A stretch of 64,000 nucleotides of DNA from Flagellimonas sp. S3867 (GCF_014698935.1 NZ_JACVMN010000002.1:930001-994000), one strand, 5' to 3'. Shown: positions 26,888 through 35,851, numbered from the stretch's first letter. The notes: a model not told the origin generated them from the letters alone. Program-made: numbers and translations.

Positions 26888-27352
26888 TTATCTTTGAAAA
26901 ATTTTTTCAAATTCTTCAAAAACCACAATCATACTTTCTCTCGGTATTTTATCGAATTCTGAAAGTTCACGGGTATAATAATCCCAATGGGTTTTTTGCC
27001 AATGTTCCAAACTTTTATCGCCTTCACCTTCCAAACGGGCATGATCCGAGTTAACGGCAAAATAGGGCACTAGTTTTACCGAGGTGGTACGAATAACACA
27101 TTTGGCCTTACCGGACCAGTCTGTCACTACCGTAAAATCACCGATTCTGGGCATAGGGTCTTTGCGGCTCTGAATACCTAACAAAGAATGTGAGGTGGCC
27201 CTTTTAATATCTTTACATACCAAATTGACACAATTGTTTGCATCCTTTTCATTGTCACAAAAGTGTATAACTTTTGGTGCATCTTCGGAAGCGAATTCCA
27301 AGTGGGCGTCTAAAAAATCACCCCATAAATTTCGGGCAGAAGCGTTTTCCAT
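26888..27352 (-). CDS. ASCH domain protein
   Basis: 154 residues, cytoplasmic. The ASCH (PUA-like) pattern is visible in RATSHSLLGI, PRIGDFTVVTDWSGKAKCVIRTTSV, and the C-terminal GDKSLEHWQKTHWDYYTREL. ASCH proteins are RNA-binding or nucleoside amidohydrolase-like; some hydrolyse N4-acetylcytidine. It starts nine bases after the stop of the second GMC gene on the same strand, so co-expression is likely, although a functional link is not obvious. Confidence 0.82.
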   Translation of the reverse strand: MENASARNLWGDFLDAHLEFASEDAPKVIHFCDNEKDANNCVNLVCKDIKRATSHSLLGIQSRKDPMPRIGDFTVVTDWSGKAKCVIRTTSVKLVPYFAVNSDHARLEGEGDKSLEHWQKTHWDYYTRELSEFDKIPRESMIVVFEEFEKIFQR

Positions 27353-27361
27353 AGTAGGTAT

Positions 27362-29065
27362 TTAAGAAAATTTATGTTGTTTAAATTGTTCAGCAGCATG
27401 AATGGCAGCCCGTACAGTAAAGGCCATATAGGTCAAAGACGGGTTAACACAGTTCGCAGAGGTCATAAAGCTCCCATCGGTCACATAAACATTGGGCACT
27501 CCGTGCACCTGATTATGTTTGTTCAAAACTGAATTTTTGGGATTATGGCCCATTCGAGCACCACCCATTTCATGAATGCCCAAGCCAGGACCTGTTTCCC
27601 TATCATAAGCTTTTGCATTCCTAAAACCGGCCGCCTTTAACATGGCAACCGCTTCCTCTTTTATGGCTTCTCGCATGTTCTTTTCATTTTCTTTGAACTC
27701 AACATCAAAATCCAATTGAGGAAGACCCCATTGGTCTTTTTTATCCTTGCTCAAGGTAACACGATTATCATGATAAGGCAACATTTCACCAAAACCGGTC
27801 ATCCCTATTTCCCAACCTCCGGGTTTTAAAACTGCTTCTTTAAGGGCTTTTCCGTAACCCAATTCAGCTACCATTTCCGACCAATTGGATCTTCCTGCAC
27901 CTCCTTGATAACCAAAACCACGCAAAAAACCGGTTCGCTTGGTCTTTTCATCCAGATTTACAAAACGTGGAATGTAAAAACCATTGGGCCTCCTTCCTTT
28001 ATAATATTTGTCCAGATGACCGTCTACTTTTGCCGAAGCGCCCAATTGATAATGATGATCCATAATGTTCCGGCCAACTTCGTCATAATTGTTGCCAAGA
28101 CCGTTTGGAAATGTCTTTGATTTGGATTGCAACAAGATTCCAACAGATGCCATTGCCGAGGCACATAGGAATACAATTTTTGATTTAAATTCTATTTTCT
28201 CTTGGGTTTCCGCATCAATGATCCTTACCCCAGTTGCCTTTTTTTGAGCATCGTCATAAACCACCTCGTAAACAATAGAATTGGGACGTAGTGTCATATT
28301 GCCGGTTCGTTCCGCAGCGGGTAAAGTTGAGGAATTGCTGCTAAAATAGCCGCCAAAAGGACAGCCTCTCCAGCATCTATTTCTATATTGACAGGGTCCA
28401 CGACCCTCAAAATTAGTTGTGTTTTCTGTAATGTGGGCAGCCCTGCCTATGGTTAAAAGTCTTCCATCCTCAAAATTGGTGCCCATTGATTGTTGTAATT
28501 CCTTTTCAACACAATTTAATTCCATAGGAGGTAAAAATTGTCCATCAGGTAATTGTTTCAAACCCAATTTTTCGCCACTTACACCAATATAGGATTCCAC
28601 TTTGTCGTACCAAGGAGCTATATCATTATATCGAACGGGCCAGTCCACCGCGACCCCTTCTTTTTTGTTGGCTTCAAAATCAATATCACTCCAGCGATAA
28701 CTTTGGCGGCCCCAAGTAAGGGAACGACCACCGACTTGATAGCCCCGAATCCAATCAAAACGTTTGGTTTCTTGATAGGGATGTTCCAAATCATTCACAA
28801 AAAAATGCTTGACATCCTCCCGCGGCGCCCAACCAACTCGAAGCTGCTTTTGATATTTTTCCTTCTCGGAACGAGATAATTCACCTTTTAATGGATAGTC
28901 CCAGGGGTCATCGTTCATGGTTTTGTAATCTTCCACATGTTTCACCATGGGTCCACGTTCGAGCACCAAGGTTTTTAATCCGTTTTCGCACAACTCTTTT
29001 GCGGCCCAACCTCCTGTTATGCCAGTTCCTACCACAATGGCATCATAAACAACATTTTCATTCAT
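27362..29065 (-). CDS. GMC family FAD oxidoreductase (paralogue of 19930-21648)
   Basis: 567 residues, strikingly similar to the first GMC protein along its whole length: DAIVVGTGITGGWAAKEL, the CxxRxxCxxGCxxG cluster (about residue 230), GLGIHEMGGARMGHNPKNSVLN and NPSLTYMAFTVRAA. No signal peptide. Unlike the first copy it is followed by an ASCH gene, not a subunit-3 gene, so it either shares the subunit from 19280 or works alone. It is transcribed divergently from the isomerase/DUF1080 operon, which suggests a coupled oxidation step for the sugar degraded there. Confidence 0.9.
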   Translation of the reverse strand: MNENVVYDAIVVGTGITGGWAAKELCENGLKTLVLERGPMVKHVEDYKTMNDDPWDYPLKGELSRSEKEKYQKQLRVGWAPREDVKHFFVNDLEHPYQETKRFDWIRGYQVGGRSLTWGRQSYRWSDIDFEANKKEGVAVDWPVRYNDIAPWYDKVESYIGVSGEKLGLKQLPDGQFLPPMELNCVEKELQQSMGTNFEDGRLLTIGRAAHITENTTNFEGRGPCQYRNRCWRGCPFGGYFSSNSSTLPAAERTGNMTLRPNSIVYEVVYDDAQKKATGVRIIDAETQEKIEFKSKIVFLCASAMASVGILLQSKSKTFPNGLGNNYDEVGRNIMDHHYQLGASAKVDGHLDKYYKGRRPNGFYIPRFVNLDEKTKRTGFLRGFGYQGGAGRSNWSEMVAELGYGKALKEAVLKPGGWEIGMTGFGEMLPYHDNRVTLSKDKKDQWGLPQLDFDVEFKENEKNMREAIKEEAVAMLKAAGFRNAKAYDRETGPGLGIHEMGGARMGHNPKNSVLNKHNQVHGVPNVYVTDGSFMTSANCVNPSLTYMAFTVRAAIHAAEQFKQHKFS

Positions 29066-29156
29066 TATTGTGCTGTTTTAATTGTTGGCGAATCGCTATA
29101 TTTATGTCTTTCCACAAGGAAAATGAAAACATCATAATATTTTTCTTAAATATAGG

Positions 29157-29187
29157 TGATAAATCCTAAAACCTTAAGGATTTATCA
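29157..29187. promoter_or_regulatory. 11-bp inverted repeat in divergent promoter region
   Basis: TGATAAATCCT (29157-29167) and AGGATTTATCA (29177-29187), exact complements with a 9-nt spacer, end 20 bases before the ATG at 29208. It may be an operator or a 5' mRNA hairpin. The sequence AAATCCTAA is also found at the other divergent region (about 21750). Confidence 0.45.
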
Positions 29188-29207
29188 ATGCTAAAAAATT
29201 GATTTAA

Positions 29208-30260
29208 ATGAAGACAATTAAAGGACCGGCAGTATTTCTTGCTCAATTTGTGGATAGCCAGCCCCCGTTCAATTCGTTGGATGGACTTTGCAAATGGGCA
29301 TCTGGATTGGGATATAAAGGAATCCAAATTCCGACCTGGGAATCGTTTTTGATAGATTTGGATAAAGCCGCCGAGAGTCAGGATTACTGTGATGAGTTGA
29401 AGGGAAAAATCAATTCCTACGGATTGGAGATTACGGAACTTTCAACCCATTTGCAGGGGCAGTTGGTGGCCGTGCATCCAGCTTACGATATTATGTTCGA
29501 CAATTTTGCTCCAGATGCCGTAAAGAATAACCCCAAAGCTAGAACCGAGTGGGCTATAGAAACCGTAAAAAAAGCGGCTACGGCAAGTAGAAGATTGGGG
29601 ATAAAGGCCCATGCCACATTTTCAGGTTCATTACTTTGGCACACGGCCCATCCATGGCCGCAAAGACCTCCGGGATTAGTAGAGATGGGTTTTGAAGAAT
29701 TGGCCAAAAGATGGATGCCAATTCTCGACCATTTTGATAAAGAAGGAGTAGATGTTTGCTATGAAATTCATCCTGGTGAAGATTTGCACGATGGAGATAC
29801 TTTTGAACGTTTTTTGGAAGCCACGGGCAATCATAAAAGAGTAAATATTTTATATGATCCTAGCCATTTTGTGCTGCAACAATTGGATTACATCACCTAT
29901 ATTGACCATTATCATGAATTTATAAAATCGTTCCACGTAAAAGATTCTGAATTTAATCCAACTGGCAAGAAAGGAGCTTTTGGAGGATATAATGATTGGG
30001 GTGATCGCGCAGGAAGATACCGCTCTCTTGGAGATGGACAGATTGATTTCAAGACCATTTTTTCCAAATTAACACAATATGGTTGTGATGTTTGGGCCGT
30101 CATGGAATGGGAATGCTGCATAAAAAGTCCTGAACAGGGTGCTATGGAAGGCGCTAAATTTATTCAGGATCACATCATAGAAGCGACCACCAAAACTTTT
30201 GATGATTTTGCTGGTTCTGAAACAGATACTGAAAAACTTAAAAAAATATTGGGATTATGA
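29208..30260 (+). CDS. Sugar phosphate isomerase/epimerase (TIM barrel), cytoplasmic
   Basis: 350 residues, no signal. TIM-barrel metal ligands typical of the AP_endonuc_2 family appear in order: CYEIHPGED (glutamate), LYDPSHFVLQ (aspartate), KSFHVKDSEF (histidine) and AVMEWECC (glutamate). The family contains isomerases, epimerases, and the lyase/hydratase enzymes that act on 3-keto-glucosides and on 2-hydroxy-3-keto-glucal. Its stop overlaps the ATG of a DUF1080 gene by four bases, so translation is coupled. Confidence 0.88.
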   Translation: MKTIKGPAVFLAQFVDSQPPFNSLDGLCKWASGLGYKGIQIPTWESFLIDLDKAAESQDYCDELKGKINSYGLEITELSTHLQGQLVAVHPAYDIMFDNFAPDAVKNNPKARTEWAIETVKKAATASRRLGIKAHATFSGSLLWHTAHPWPQRPPGLVEMGFEELAKRWMPILDHFDKEGVDVCYEIHPGEDLHDGDTFERFLEATGNHKRVNILYDPSHFVLQQLDYITYIDHYHEFIKSFHVKDSEFNPTGKKGAFGGYNDWGDRAGRYRSLGDGQIDFKTIFSKLTQYGCDVWAVMEWECCIKSPEQGAMEGAKFIQDHIIEATTKTFDDFAGSETDTEKLKKILGL

Positions 30261-31006
30261 AAAAGCTTGTTTTGTTCACGGTTTTAGCGATAACCTTTGC
30301 TTGCAAAGACAAACCAAAGGAGGAACCAAAAGAAGAAGTTACCCAGGAAACTGAAGCACAGATGAATTCCGGAGAAACTGGATGGACCGTTTTGTTCGAT
30401 GGCACCTCATTCAATGGATGGCATTTGTACAATGAAGGAGAAATAGATGAGCCCTGGACGCTGGAAGAAGGCACTATGGTCTTTTATCCTCCAAAGGAAA
30501 AAAAGAAAGGAGAAAGTTATAACATAGTTACCGATAAGGAATTCACCAATTTTGTACTGTCTTTAGAATGGAAAATATCAAAGGGAGGCAACAGCGGCAT
30601 TTTTTGGGGTGTTTATGAAGGAGAAAAATACGGACAACCCTATCTGACAGGACCAGAAATACAGGTTTTGGACGATGAAAACCATCCCGATGCAAAAAAT
30701 GGAACCACCCATCAGGCCGGAGCACTCTATGATATGATTGCGCCATCCGAAAAAGTGGTAAAACCAGCTGATGAATGGAACACAGTTGAGTTGACAATAA
30801 ACCACGAGACCAATCAAGGGCAGGTACTACTAAATGGAACAAAAATTGTTGAATTTCCAGTTCACGGTCCAGAGTGGGATGACATGGTCTCCAAATCCAA
30901 ATTTGCAGGTTGGGAGGGCTTTGGCGCCTATAAAACCGGAAAGATTGGTCTACAAGATCATGGAGATATTGTAGCCTATAGAAATATTAAAATCAAAGAA
31001 CTTTAA
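30257..31006 (+). CDS. DUF1080 lipoprotein (3-keto-disaccharide hydrolase family)
   Basis: 249 residues. Lipoprotein signal MKKLVLFTVLAITFAC with C16, followed by a Lys/Glu-rich tether. The DUF1080 jelly-roll runs from about residue 40 to the end: GWTVLFDGTSFNGWHLY, FVLSLEWKISKGGNSGIFW, GPEIQVLDDENHPD, GALYDMIAP and the terminal IALQDHG-like IGLQDHGDIVAYRNIKIKEL. DUF1080 proteins include enzymes that cleave 3-keto-glycosidic bonds. A periplasmic or outer-surface location is expected. It abuts a second DUF1080 gene. Confidence 0.9.
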   Translation: MKKLVLFTVLAITFACKDKPKEEPKEEVTQETEAQMNSGETGWTVLFDGTSFNGWHLYNEGEIDEPWTLEEGTMVFYPPKEKKKGESYNIVTDKEFTNFVLSLEWKISKGGNSGIFWGVYEGEKYGQPYLTGPEIQVLDDENHPDAKNGTTHQAGALYDMIAPSEKVVKPADEWNTVELTINHETNQGQVLLNGTKIVEFPVHGPEWDDMVSKSKFAGWEGFGAYKTGKIGLQDHGDIVAYRNIKIKEL

Positions 31007-31756
31007 ATGTCCAAAAGATTATTTCTAGCATTGCTGAGCGTATCAGCTATTGTATATAGTCAAGAAAAAGAACCAACCAATCCCGAAGCTACAGAAATTT
31101 ATAAGCCAGTCCCGCCACGAGTAGTTGCTGGCGAGTATGGGACTGCTCCAAGCGATGCCATCGTACTATTTGACGGAAAACATTTTGACAACTGGATTAG
31201 CAGTGTTGACAGTACCGCTGTCAAATGGCATTTAAACAAGGATGGCAGCATGACCGTTAAGGATAGAACAGGAAATATCCAAACCAAACAGAACTTCGGA
31301 AGCATACAACTGCATTTGGAATGGAAATCTCCTAAAGAAGTTCAACGCAATGGGCAAAATAGGGCCAACAGCGGGGTGTTTTTACAACAACGCTATGAAC
31401 TTCAAATTCTGGATAACAATGACAATTCCACATATGTTAATGGACAGGTTGGAGCCATGTACAAGCAAGGTGTTCCGTTGGCCATGGCATCATCACCCTC
31501 TGGTGAGTGGAATACGTATGATATTATTTTTCATGCTCCTGAGTTTAGCAGAGGAGGAAATATTGTAAAACAAGCCACAGTTACCTTACTGCATAACGGT
31601 ATATTGATTCAAGATCATTTTGAAATTGAGGGCACCATCGAATATATAGGATGGCCAAAATATGAAGCTCATGGCAAAGCTCCATTAATGCTGCAAGACC
31701 ACAACGATAATAGCAGGGTGAGTTTCAGAAATATTTGGATAAGAGAACTTGATTAA
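31007..31756 (+). CDS. DUF1080 secreted protein (second copy)
   Basis: 249 residues. A cleavable signal (MSKRLFLALLSVSAIVYSQ) without lipobox predicts a soluble periplasmic protein. DUF1080 features: IVLFDGKHFDNWISS, GSIQLHLEWKSP, NSGVFLQQRYELQILD, QVGAMYKQGVP, and LMLQDHNDNSRVSFRNIWIREL. It belongs to a different subgroup from its neighbour, so two substrates or two positions may be served. The start codon directly follows the stop of the first copy. Confidence 0.9.
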   Translation: MSKRLFLALLSVSAIVYSQEKEPTNPEATEIYKPVPPRVVAGEYGTAPSDAIVLFDGKHFDNWISSVDSTAVKWHLNKDGSMTVKDRTGNIQTKQNFGSIQLHLEWKSPKEVQRNGQNRANSGVFLQQRYELQILDNNDNSTYVNGQVGAMYKQGVPLAMASSPSGEWNTYDIIFHAPEFSRGGNIVKQATVTLLHNGILIQDHFEIEGTIEYIGWPKYEAHGKAPLMLQDHNDNSRVSFRNIWIRELD

Positions 31757-31786
31757 GGATAAAAATCTTCGGATATCCTCTTTTTT
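31756..31786 (+). terminator. Weak terminator after the DUF1080 operon
   Basis: AGGATA/TATCCT stem (6 bp, 12-nt loop) followed by TTTTTT at 31781-31786. The stem is short, so confidence is limited. Confidence 0.4.
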
Positions 31787-31815
31787 GTAAAACTAAGCCA
31801 AAGCCCATTTTTAGT

Positions 31816-31823
31816 TACCTTTG
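31816..31823 (+). promoter_or_regulatory. -7 box for yicC-gmk-nadD
   Basis: TACCTTTG matches TAnnTTTG; its G is 21 nt before the ATG at 31844. Confidence 0.5.
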
Positions 31824-31843
31824 CCAAAATTTAATCATCCCAT

Positions 31844-32701
31844 ATGATTCAATCCATGACCGGTTTTGGGAAGCATGTTGTGCAGCTTCCTTCCAAAAAA
31901 ATCACCATCGAACTTAAATCCCTCAACAGTAAAAATCTGGATATCAATGCTAGGATCCCACAATTTTATAGGGAAAAAGAACTGGAATTACGCAAAATGA
32001 TTGCTGATGTGCTGGTTCGGGGTAAGGTCGACTTTGGACTGTATGTTGAAATTACCGGTGAAGAAACAACCACTGAGGTCAATCAAGGTGTGGTAAAAAA
32101 ATACATGCAGCAACTGGCCAATATTACAGCAGGTGATGACCTAAAATTGCTTGAATTGGCTTTGCGCATGCCCGATACCATGAAAACCGAGAAGGGCGAC
32201 ATTGACCAAACGGAATATGAGGCCATAAAGACGGCAATGAAAAAGGCCCTATCTGAAATTTCGAATTTCCGTACAGAGGAAGGACAAGTCTTGGAAAACG
32301 ACTTTGTTGGCCGACTTAAAAATTTAAACCAATTGCTTGAAGACGTCAAAGCCATGGATCCAGAAAGACTGGATACAGTTCGTGAGCGTTTGGAAAAAGC
32401 AGTGACCGACCTAAAGGTCGAGTTGGATGAAAACCGGTTTGAGCAAGAACTCATCTACTATCTTGAAAAATACGACATCACTGAGGAAAAAGTGCGCTTG
32501 GCGAATCATTTGGATTACTTTGAAACCACATTAAAATCCGAAGACTCCAATGGAAAAAAACTTGGATTCATTGCCCAAGAAATAGGAAGGGAAATCAATA
32601 CCATTGGTTCCAAAGCCAATTATGCACCCATGCAACAACTGGTGGTGCAAATGAAAGATGAGTTGGAGAAGATCAAGGAGCAAATGCTTAACGTGCTATG
32701 A
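31844..32701 (+). CDS. YicC family protein
   Basis: 285 residues. The YicC start MIQSMTGFGKHV is diagnostic, with SLNSKNLDINARIP, and the C-terminal DUF1732 part EKVRLANHLDYF, GKKLGFIAQEIGREINTIGSKAN. YicC is an endoribonuclease of bacterial RNA metabolism, cytoplasmic and widely conserved. The 4-nt overlap with gmk (ATGA) and the nadD gene three bases beyond gmk make a yicC-gmk-nadD operon, a layout often seen in Bacteroidota. Confidence 0.95.
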   Translation: MIQSMTGFGKHVVQLPSKKITIELKSLNSKNLDINARIPQFYREKELELRKMIADVLVRGKVDFGLYVEITGEETTTEVNQGVVKKYMQQLANITAGDDLKLLELALRMPDTMKTEKGDIDQTEYEAIKTAMKKALSEISNFRTEEGQVLENDFVGRLKNLNQLLEDVKAMDPERLDTVRERLEKAVTDLKVELDENRFEQELIYYLEKYDITEEKVRLANHLDYFETTLKSEDSNGKKLGFIAQEIGREINTIGSKANYAPMQQLVVQMKDELEKIKEQMLNVL

Positions 32702-33297
32702 AAAAAGGGGGAAAGCTCATTGTTTTTTCGGCTCCTTCGGGAAGTGGTAAAACTACCATGGTAAAGTATCTTTTGGAACAACCAGAATTGAATTTGGCTT
32801 TTTCCGTTTCTGCCACCTCACGACCTAAGCGGGGCGATGAAAAGGAAGGAGTAAACTATTACTTTATTTCCATTTCAGATTTTAAAAAACATATCAAAAA
32901 GGAGGATTTTCTGGAGTGGGAAGAGGTATACCGAGACAATTTTTACGGAACCTTAAAAAGTGAAGTGGAACGCCTTTGGGCCGAAGGGAAGAACGTTATA
33001 TTTGATATTGATGTGGTTGGAGGTCTTCGCATAAAAAAGAAATTTCCAGAGGAAACCCTGGCAGTATTTGTCAAACCCCCAAGTGTTGACGAATTGAAAA
33101 TCCGGCTAAAAAAGCGAAGCACAGAAAGTGACGATAAAATTAATATGAGGGTTGCCAAAGCATCTGTTGAGCTGGCCACAGCACCTCAATTTGACAAGAT
33201 TATCAAAAACTACAATTTGGAGGTTGCGCTAAAAGAATCCCATCAATTGGTGGCAAATTTTGTGGGAGCGACCGTTCCAAGTTCAGAAGAAGAATAA
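32698..33297 (+). CDS. gmk: Guanylate kinase
   Basis: 199 residues. P-loop S11-APSGSGKTT-20, the GMP-binding block SATSRPKRGDEKEGVNYYF and the LID region RLKKRSTESDDKINMR are all present. Converts GMP and dGMP to diphosphates with ATP in the cytoplasm. Normal length, translated with 4-nt overlap from yicC. Confidence 0.96.
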   Translation: MKKGGKLIVFSAPSGSGKTTMVKYLLEQPELNLAFSVSATSRPKRGDEKEGVNYYFISISDFKKHIKKEDFLEWEEVYRDNFYGTLKSEVERLWAEGKNVIFDIDVVGGLRIKKKFPEETLAVFVKPPSVDELKIRLKKRSTESDDKINMRVAKASVELATAPQFDKIIKNYNLEVALKESHQLVANFVGATVPSSEEE

Positions 33298-33300
33298 CAA

Positions 33301-33885
33301 ATGAAACAAGTAGGGCTGTACTTTGGAACGTTTAACCCTATCCACATAGGCCATTTGGCCATTGCCAACCATGTGGTGGAGTATTCAGACCTTGACGAGG
33401 TTTGGTTTGTTATTACACCACAAAGTCCTTTTAAAACCAAACAATCCCTGCTAGATGACCATCATAGGTATCAAATGGTATTTGAAGCCTTACAGGACTA
33501 TCCAAAGTTGAGGCCCAGCAAAATCGAGTTTAATTTACCGCAACCCAATTACACCATTAACACCTTGGCACATTTGGATGAAGAATATGGAAGTGAATAT
33601 CAATTTGCGTTGATAATGGGAGAGGATAACCTAAAAAGCTTCCATAAATGGAAGAATTATGAGACCATCTTGGAAAATTATGCTATTTATGTTTATCCAA
33701 GAATTTCCGATGGGAAAATTGAACATCGGTTTCAAGATCATCCGAAAATCAATAATGTTGATGCCCCGATTATGGAAATCTCATCCACCTTTATCCGGAA
33801 TAAGCATAAAGAGGGTAAAAACGTTAGGCCACTACTACCAGAGTCTGTGTGGAAATATATGGACGAGATGAATTTTTATAGGTAA
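33301..33885 (+). CDS. nadD: Nicotinate-nucleotide adenylyltransferase
   Basis: 194 residues. Nucleotidyltransferase motif GTFNPIHIGH at residues 9-18 with the catalytic HxGH, and the phosphate-binding ISSTFIRNK near residue 160. It adenylates nicotinate mononucleotide in NAD synthesis. It starts three bases after gmk, so it is the last gene of this operon. Confidence 0.95.
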   Translation: MKQVGLYFGTFNPIHIGHLAIANHVVEYSDLDEVWFVITPQSPFKTKQSLLDDHHRYQMVFEALQDYPKLRPSKIEFNLPQPNYTINTLAHLDEEYGSEYQFALIMGEDNLKSFHKWKNYETILENYAIYVYPRISDGKIEHRFQDHPKINNVDAPIMEISSTFIRNKHKEGKNVRPLLPESVWKYMDEMNFYR

Positions 33886-33891
33886 AGCAAT

Positions 33892-35001
33892 CTATTTTTC
33901 ACAAGTCACTACTCCAACCATACTATCCGCGGTTCCATAATATAGATGCCAGATTCCATTGAACAGCACAAGACCCTCCAAGAAAGTGGTGCCATCTGCA
34001 TATTGACCTGATTTTTCGAAAGGTAATTCTGGCTTAATGAATGGTGTTGTGCAGCGATCTAGCAATTTCCAGGGTTCTTTGGAATCAAAAAGTGCCTGGC
34101 CACCTGTGTAAACTCTATTTCCCAAGTCGCTTACACCGATATTTTGCGAATTCCCCGCATTGTAGAGAACCACAATTCCGTCTTCAGTTAGAACAGGTGG
34201 AGGACCAGCCTCGACCAACCATGAATCAAAATAACCTGGTCTTGGACTTAAAACAGGGGCAAGGGTGCCTTCGTAAGTCTCCACCGGTGTCCAATCGATC
34301 AAGTTGTCGGAACTAGCGAGCCAAACGTGAGGTACGCCATAATACATCCAATATTTCCCATCGATTTTGGTGGCAACCAGTTTCCCATTTTTAAGTTTGG
34401 TTACAATGGCACCGGACTTTGTTTCTCGATTACCGTATTTGCCTTCCTTATGGTTTTTGAAAACTGGACCGTGCTTTTTCCAACGCAAAAGATCTGTTGA
34501 AGTGGCCACCGCCAGTCTAGGGACTTGACGGTTCCATTGGGTGTAAGTGAGCACATAAAGGCCTTCTTCAGTTTCCACTAGCCTAGGATCTTCCACACCT
34601 CCTGGCCATTCATTTTCTTTTTGACTGTCATTGGCAGGATAAAATATGGGAGATTCATTTGTAGTATATGATTTCCCGTCCTTGGAAATCGCCAATCCAA
34701 TTCTTGAAGCATGACCTCCTATTTCCTTTTCCCCCAACTTTTCTTCGGCCCTATATAGGACATGGATTTTACCGTCCATAACAATAGCCGCCGGATTGAA
34801 CGTTGCCATTGATTCCCAATACACTTTTTGATTTTTGATAGGATCTACAAAGGCTGAGGTACTATTTTTTTGAATAATAGGTTGGGCATTCTGAGCTCTG
34901 AGAAAAGGACCCATCATCCATGATTTTTCCATTTCTTGGGTGAAACAGAAAGATGCCTGGGTTACTGCAATCAATAAACAAATTCGAAGTTTTGGATTCA
35001 C
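33892..35001 (-). CDS. Secreted GH130-type glycosidase
   Basis: 369 residues with a signal peptide (LRICLLIAVTQASFCFTQ). Five-bladed beta-propeller features of GH130: FNPAAIVMDGKIHVLYRAEE, RIGLAISKDG, GGVEDPRLVE (the hallmark), PRLAVATSTDLLRWKK and PPPVLTEDGIVVLYNAG. GH130 covers mannoside phosphorylases and mannosidases; a secreted member is more likely a hydrolase acting on beta-mannosides, which is inference. The start is GTG at 35001, four bases after the stop of the upstream DUF6503 gene. Confidence 0.85.
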   Translation of the reverse strand: MNPKLRICLLIAVTQASFCFTQEMEKSWMMGPFLRAQNAQPIIQKNSTSAFVDPIKNQKVYWESMATFNPAAIVMDGKIHVLYRAEEKLGEKEIGGHASRIGLAISKDGKSYTTNESPIFYPANDSQKENEWPGGVEDPRLVETEEGLYVLTYTQWNRQVPRLAVATSTDLLRWKKHGPVFKNHKEGKYGNRETKSGAIVTKLKNGKLVATKIDGKYWMYYGVPHVWLASSDNLIDWTPVETYEGTLAPVLSPRPGYFDSWLVEAGPPPVLTEDGIVVLYNAGNSQNIGVSDLGNRVYTGGQALFDSKEPWKLLDRCTTPFIKPELPFEKSGQYADGTTFLEGLVLFNGIWHLYYGTADSMVGVVTCEK

Positions 35002-35005
35002 GTCA

Positions 35006-35713
35006 TCAATTTTTCATTAGTATATCGGTTCCTAAATACTTATCATCTTTATTATAATACCAAGCTCGGGTTTTGGGCATTTGAATACCTTGGATTTCTT
35101 CCAATCCCTTAAGTAGAATATACTCGCCATCATTTTTGGTTTCATCGTGGTAGAATTGATAGACCTCCATGGCATAGGTGTTGGGATCAAAGTAGAAGTA
35201 CCAGACATCTTTGCCCACCTCTTCTTCATAATTTACCTTTAAAACCAAATATTTTTTCCCTTTGAAGGTTTTGGTCAACACTTTTTTGCCGAGAATGGAA
35301 CCAGGATCTTTGAGTTTCATGGGAAGACCATAGAGATAGGTATAATAATTTCGCATCATGCTACCACGTTCACAAGTTAAGCGATACGTTTTATGGTCTT
35401 CTTCCGAGATGTTGGTAGCACCATTTAGACGAATAACACAATCTTTCTTGTCATAAGTATAGGAATAAGAAACACTATCCTTTTCAACCTGAAGAGTAAA
35501 CTGTTCTCTGGGAATATTTAGGTTAATGATACTTAATCTATCTGTTGATTTTGGTGTTTTCATTAATACCTGGAAGGTATCATCCAACTTGGACCATTGA
35601 TTATTTGGGTCATGAAACATTATGGCCCTGTCCAGTAATTCTTGTGATGTTATTGATTGTGCCTGATTGGTATTAGAAACAATGAATATAAAACCGATAA
35701 TAATCCAGCGCAT
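35006..35713 (-). CDS. DUF6503 family exported protein
   Basis: 235 residues with a cleavable signal peptide (MRWIIIGFIFIVSNTNQAQS). Beta-rich body with LDRAIMFHDPNNQW near the N-terminus, two cysteines (about residues 93 and 110) that could form a disulfide, and YFYFDPNTYAMEVYQFYHDE. Matches the DUF6503 family of Bacteroidota; no activity is known. It is followed at 4 bases by the GH130 gene on the same strand, so they form an operon. Confidence 0.8.
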   Translation of the reverse strand: MRWIIIGFIFIVSNTNQAQSITSQELLDRAIMFHDPNNQWSKLDDTFQVLMKTPKSTDRLSIINLNIPREQFTLQVEKDSVSYSYTYDKKDCVIRLNGATNISEEDHKTYRLTCERGSMMRNYYTYLYGLPMKLKDPGSILGKKVLTKTFKGKKYLVLKVNYEEEVGKDVWYFYFDPNTYAMEVYQFYHDETKNDGEYILLKGLEEIQGIQMPKTRAWYYNKDDKYLGTDILMKN

Positions 35714-35732
35714 ATGTAAATGTATGAAAATA

Positions 35733-35772
35733 AAAATTCCGGTTTTTGACTAAAGTTCAAAACCGGAATTTT
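35733..35772. terminator. Bidirectional terminator after PiT gene
   Basis: Perfect 14-bp stem AAAATTCCGGTTTT (35733-35746) / AAAACCGGAATTTT (35759-35772). It separates the phosphate operon from the DUF6503 gene on the minus strand. Confidence 0.8.
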
Positions 35773-35851
35773 GTCATTTTTATTCCAAAACATGTTCAGA
35801 ATTACAGTTTAAAGGAAACCCGTTGGGGAGCCTTTATGCGACTTTTTTAGA

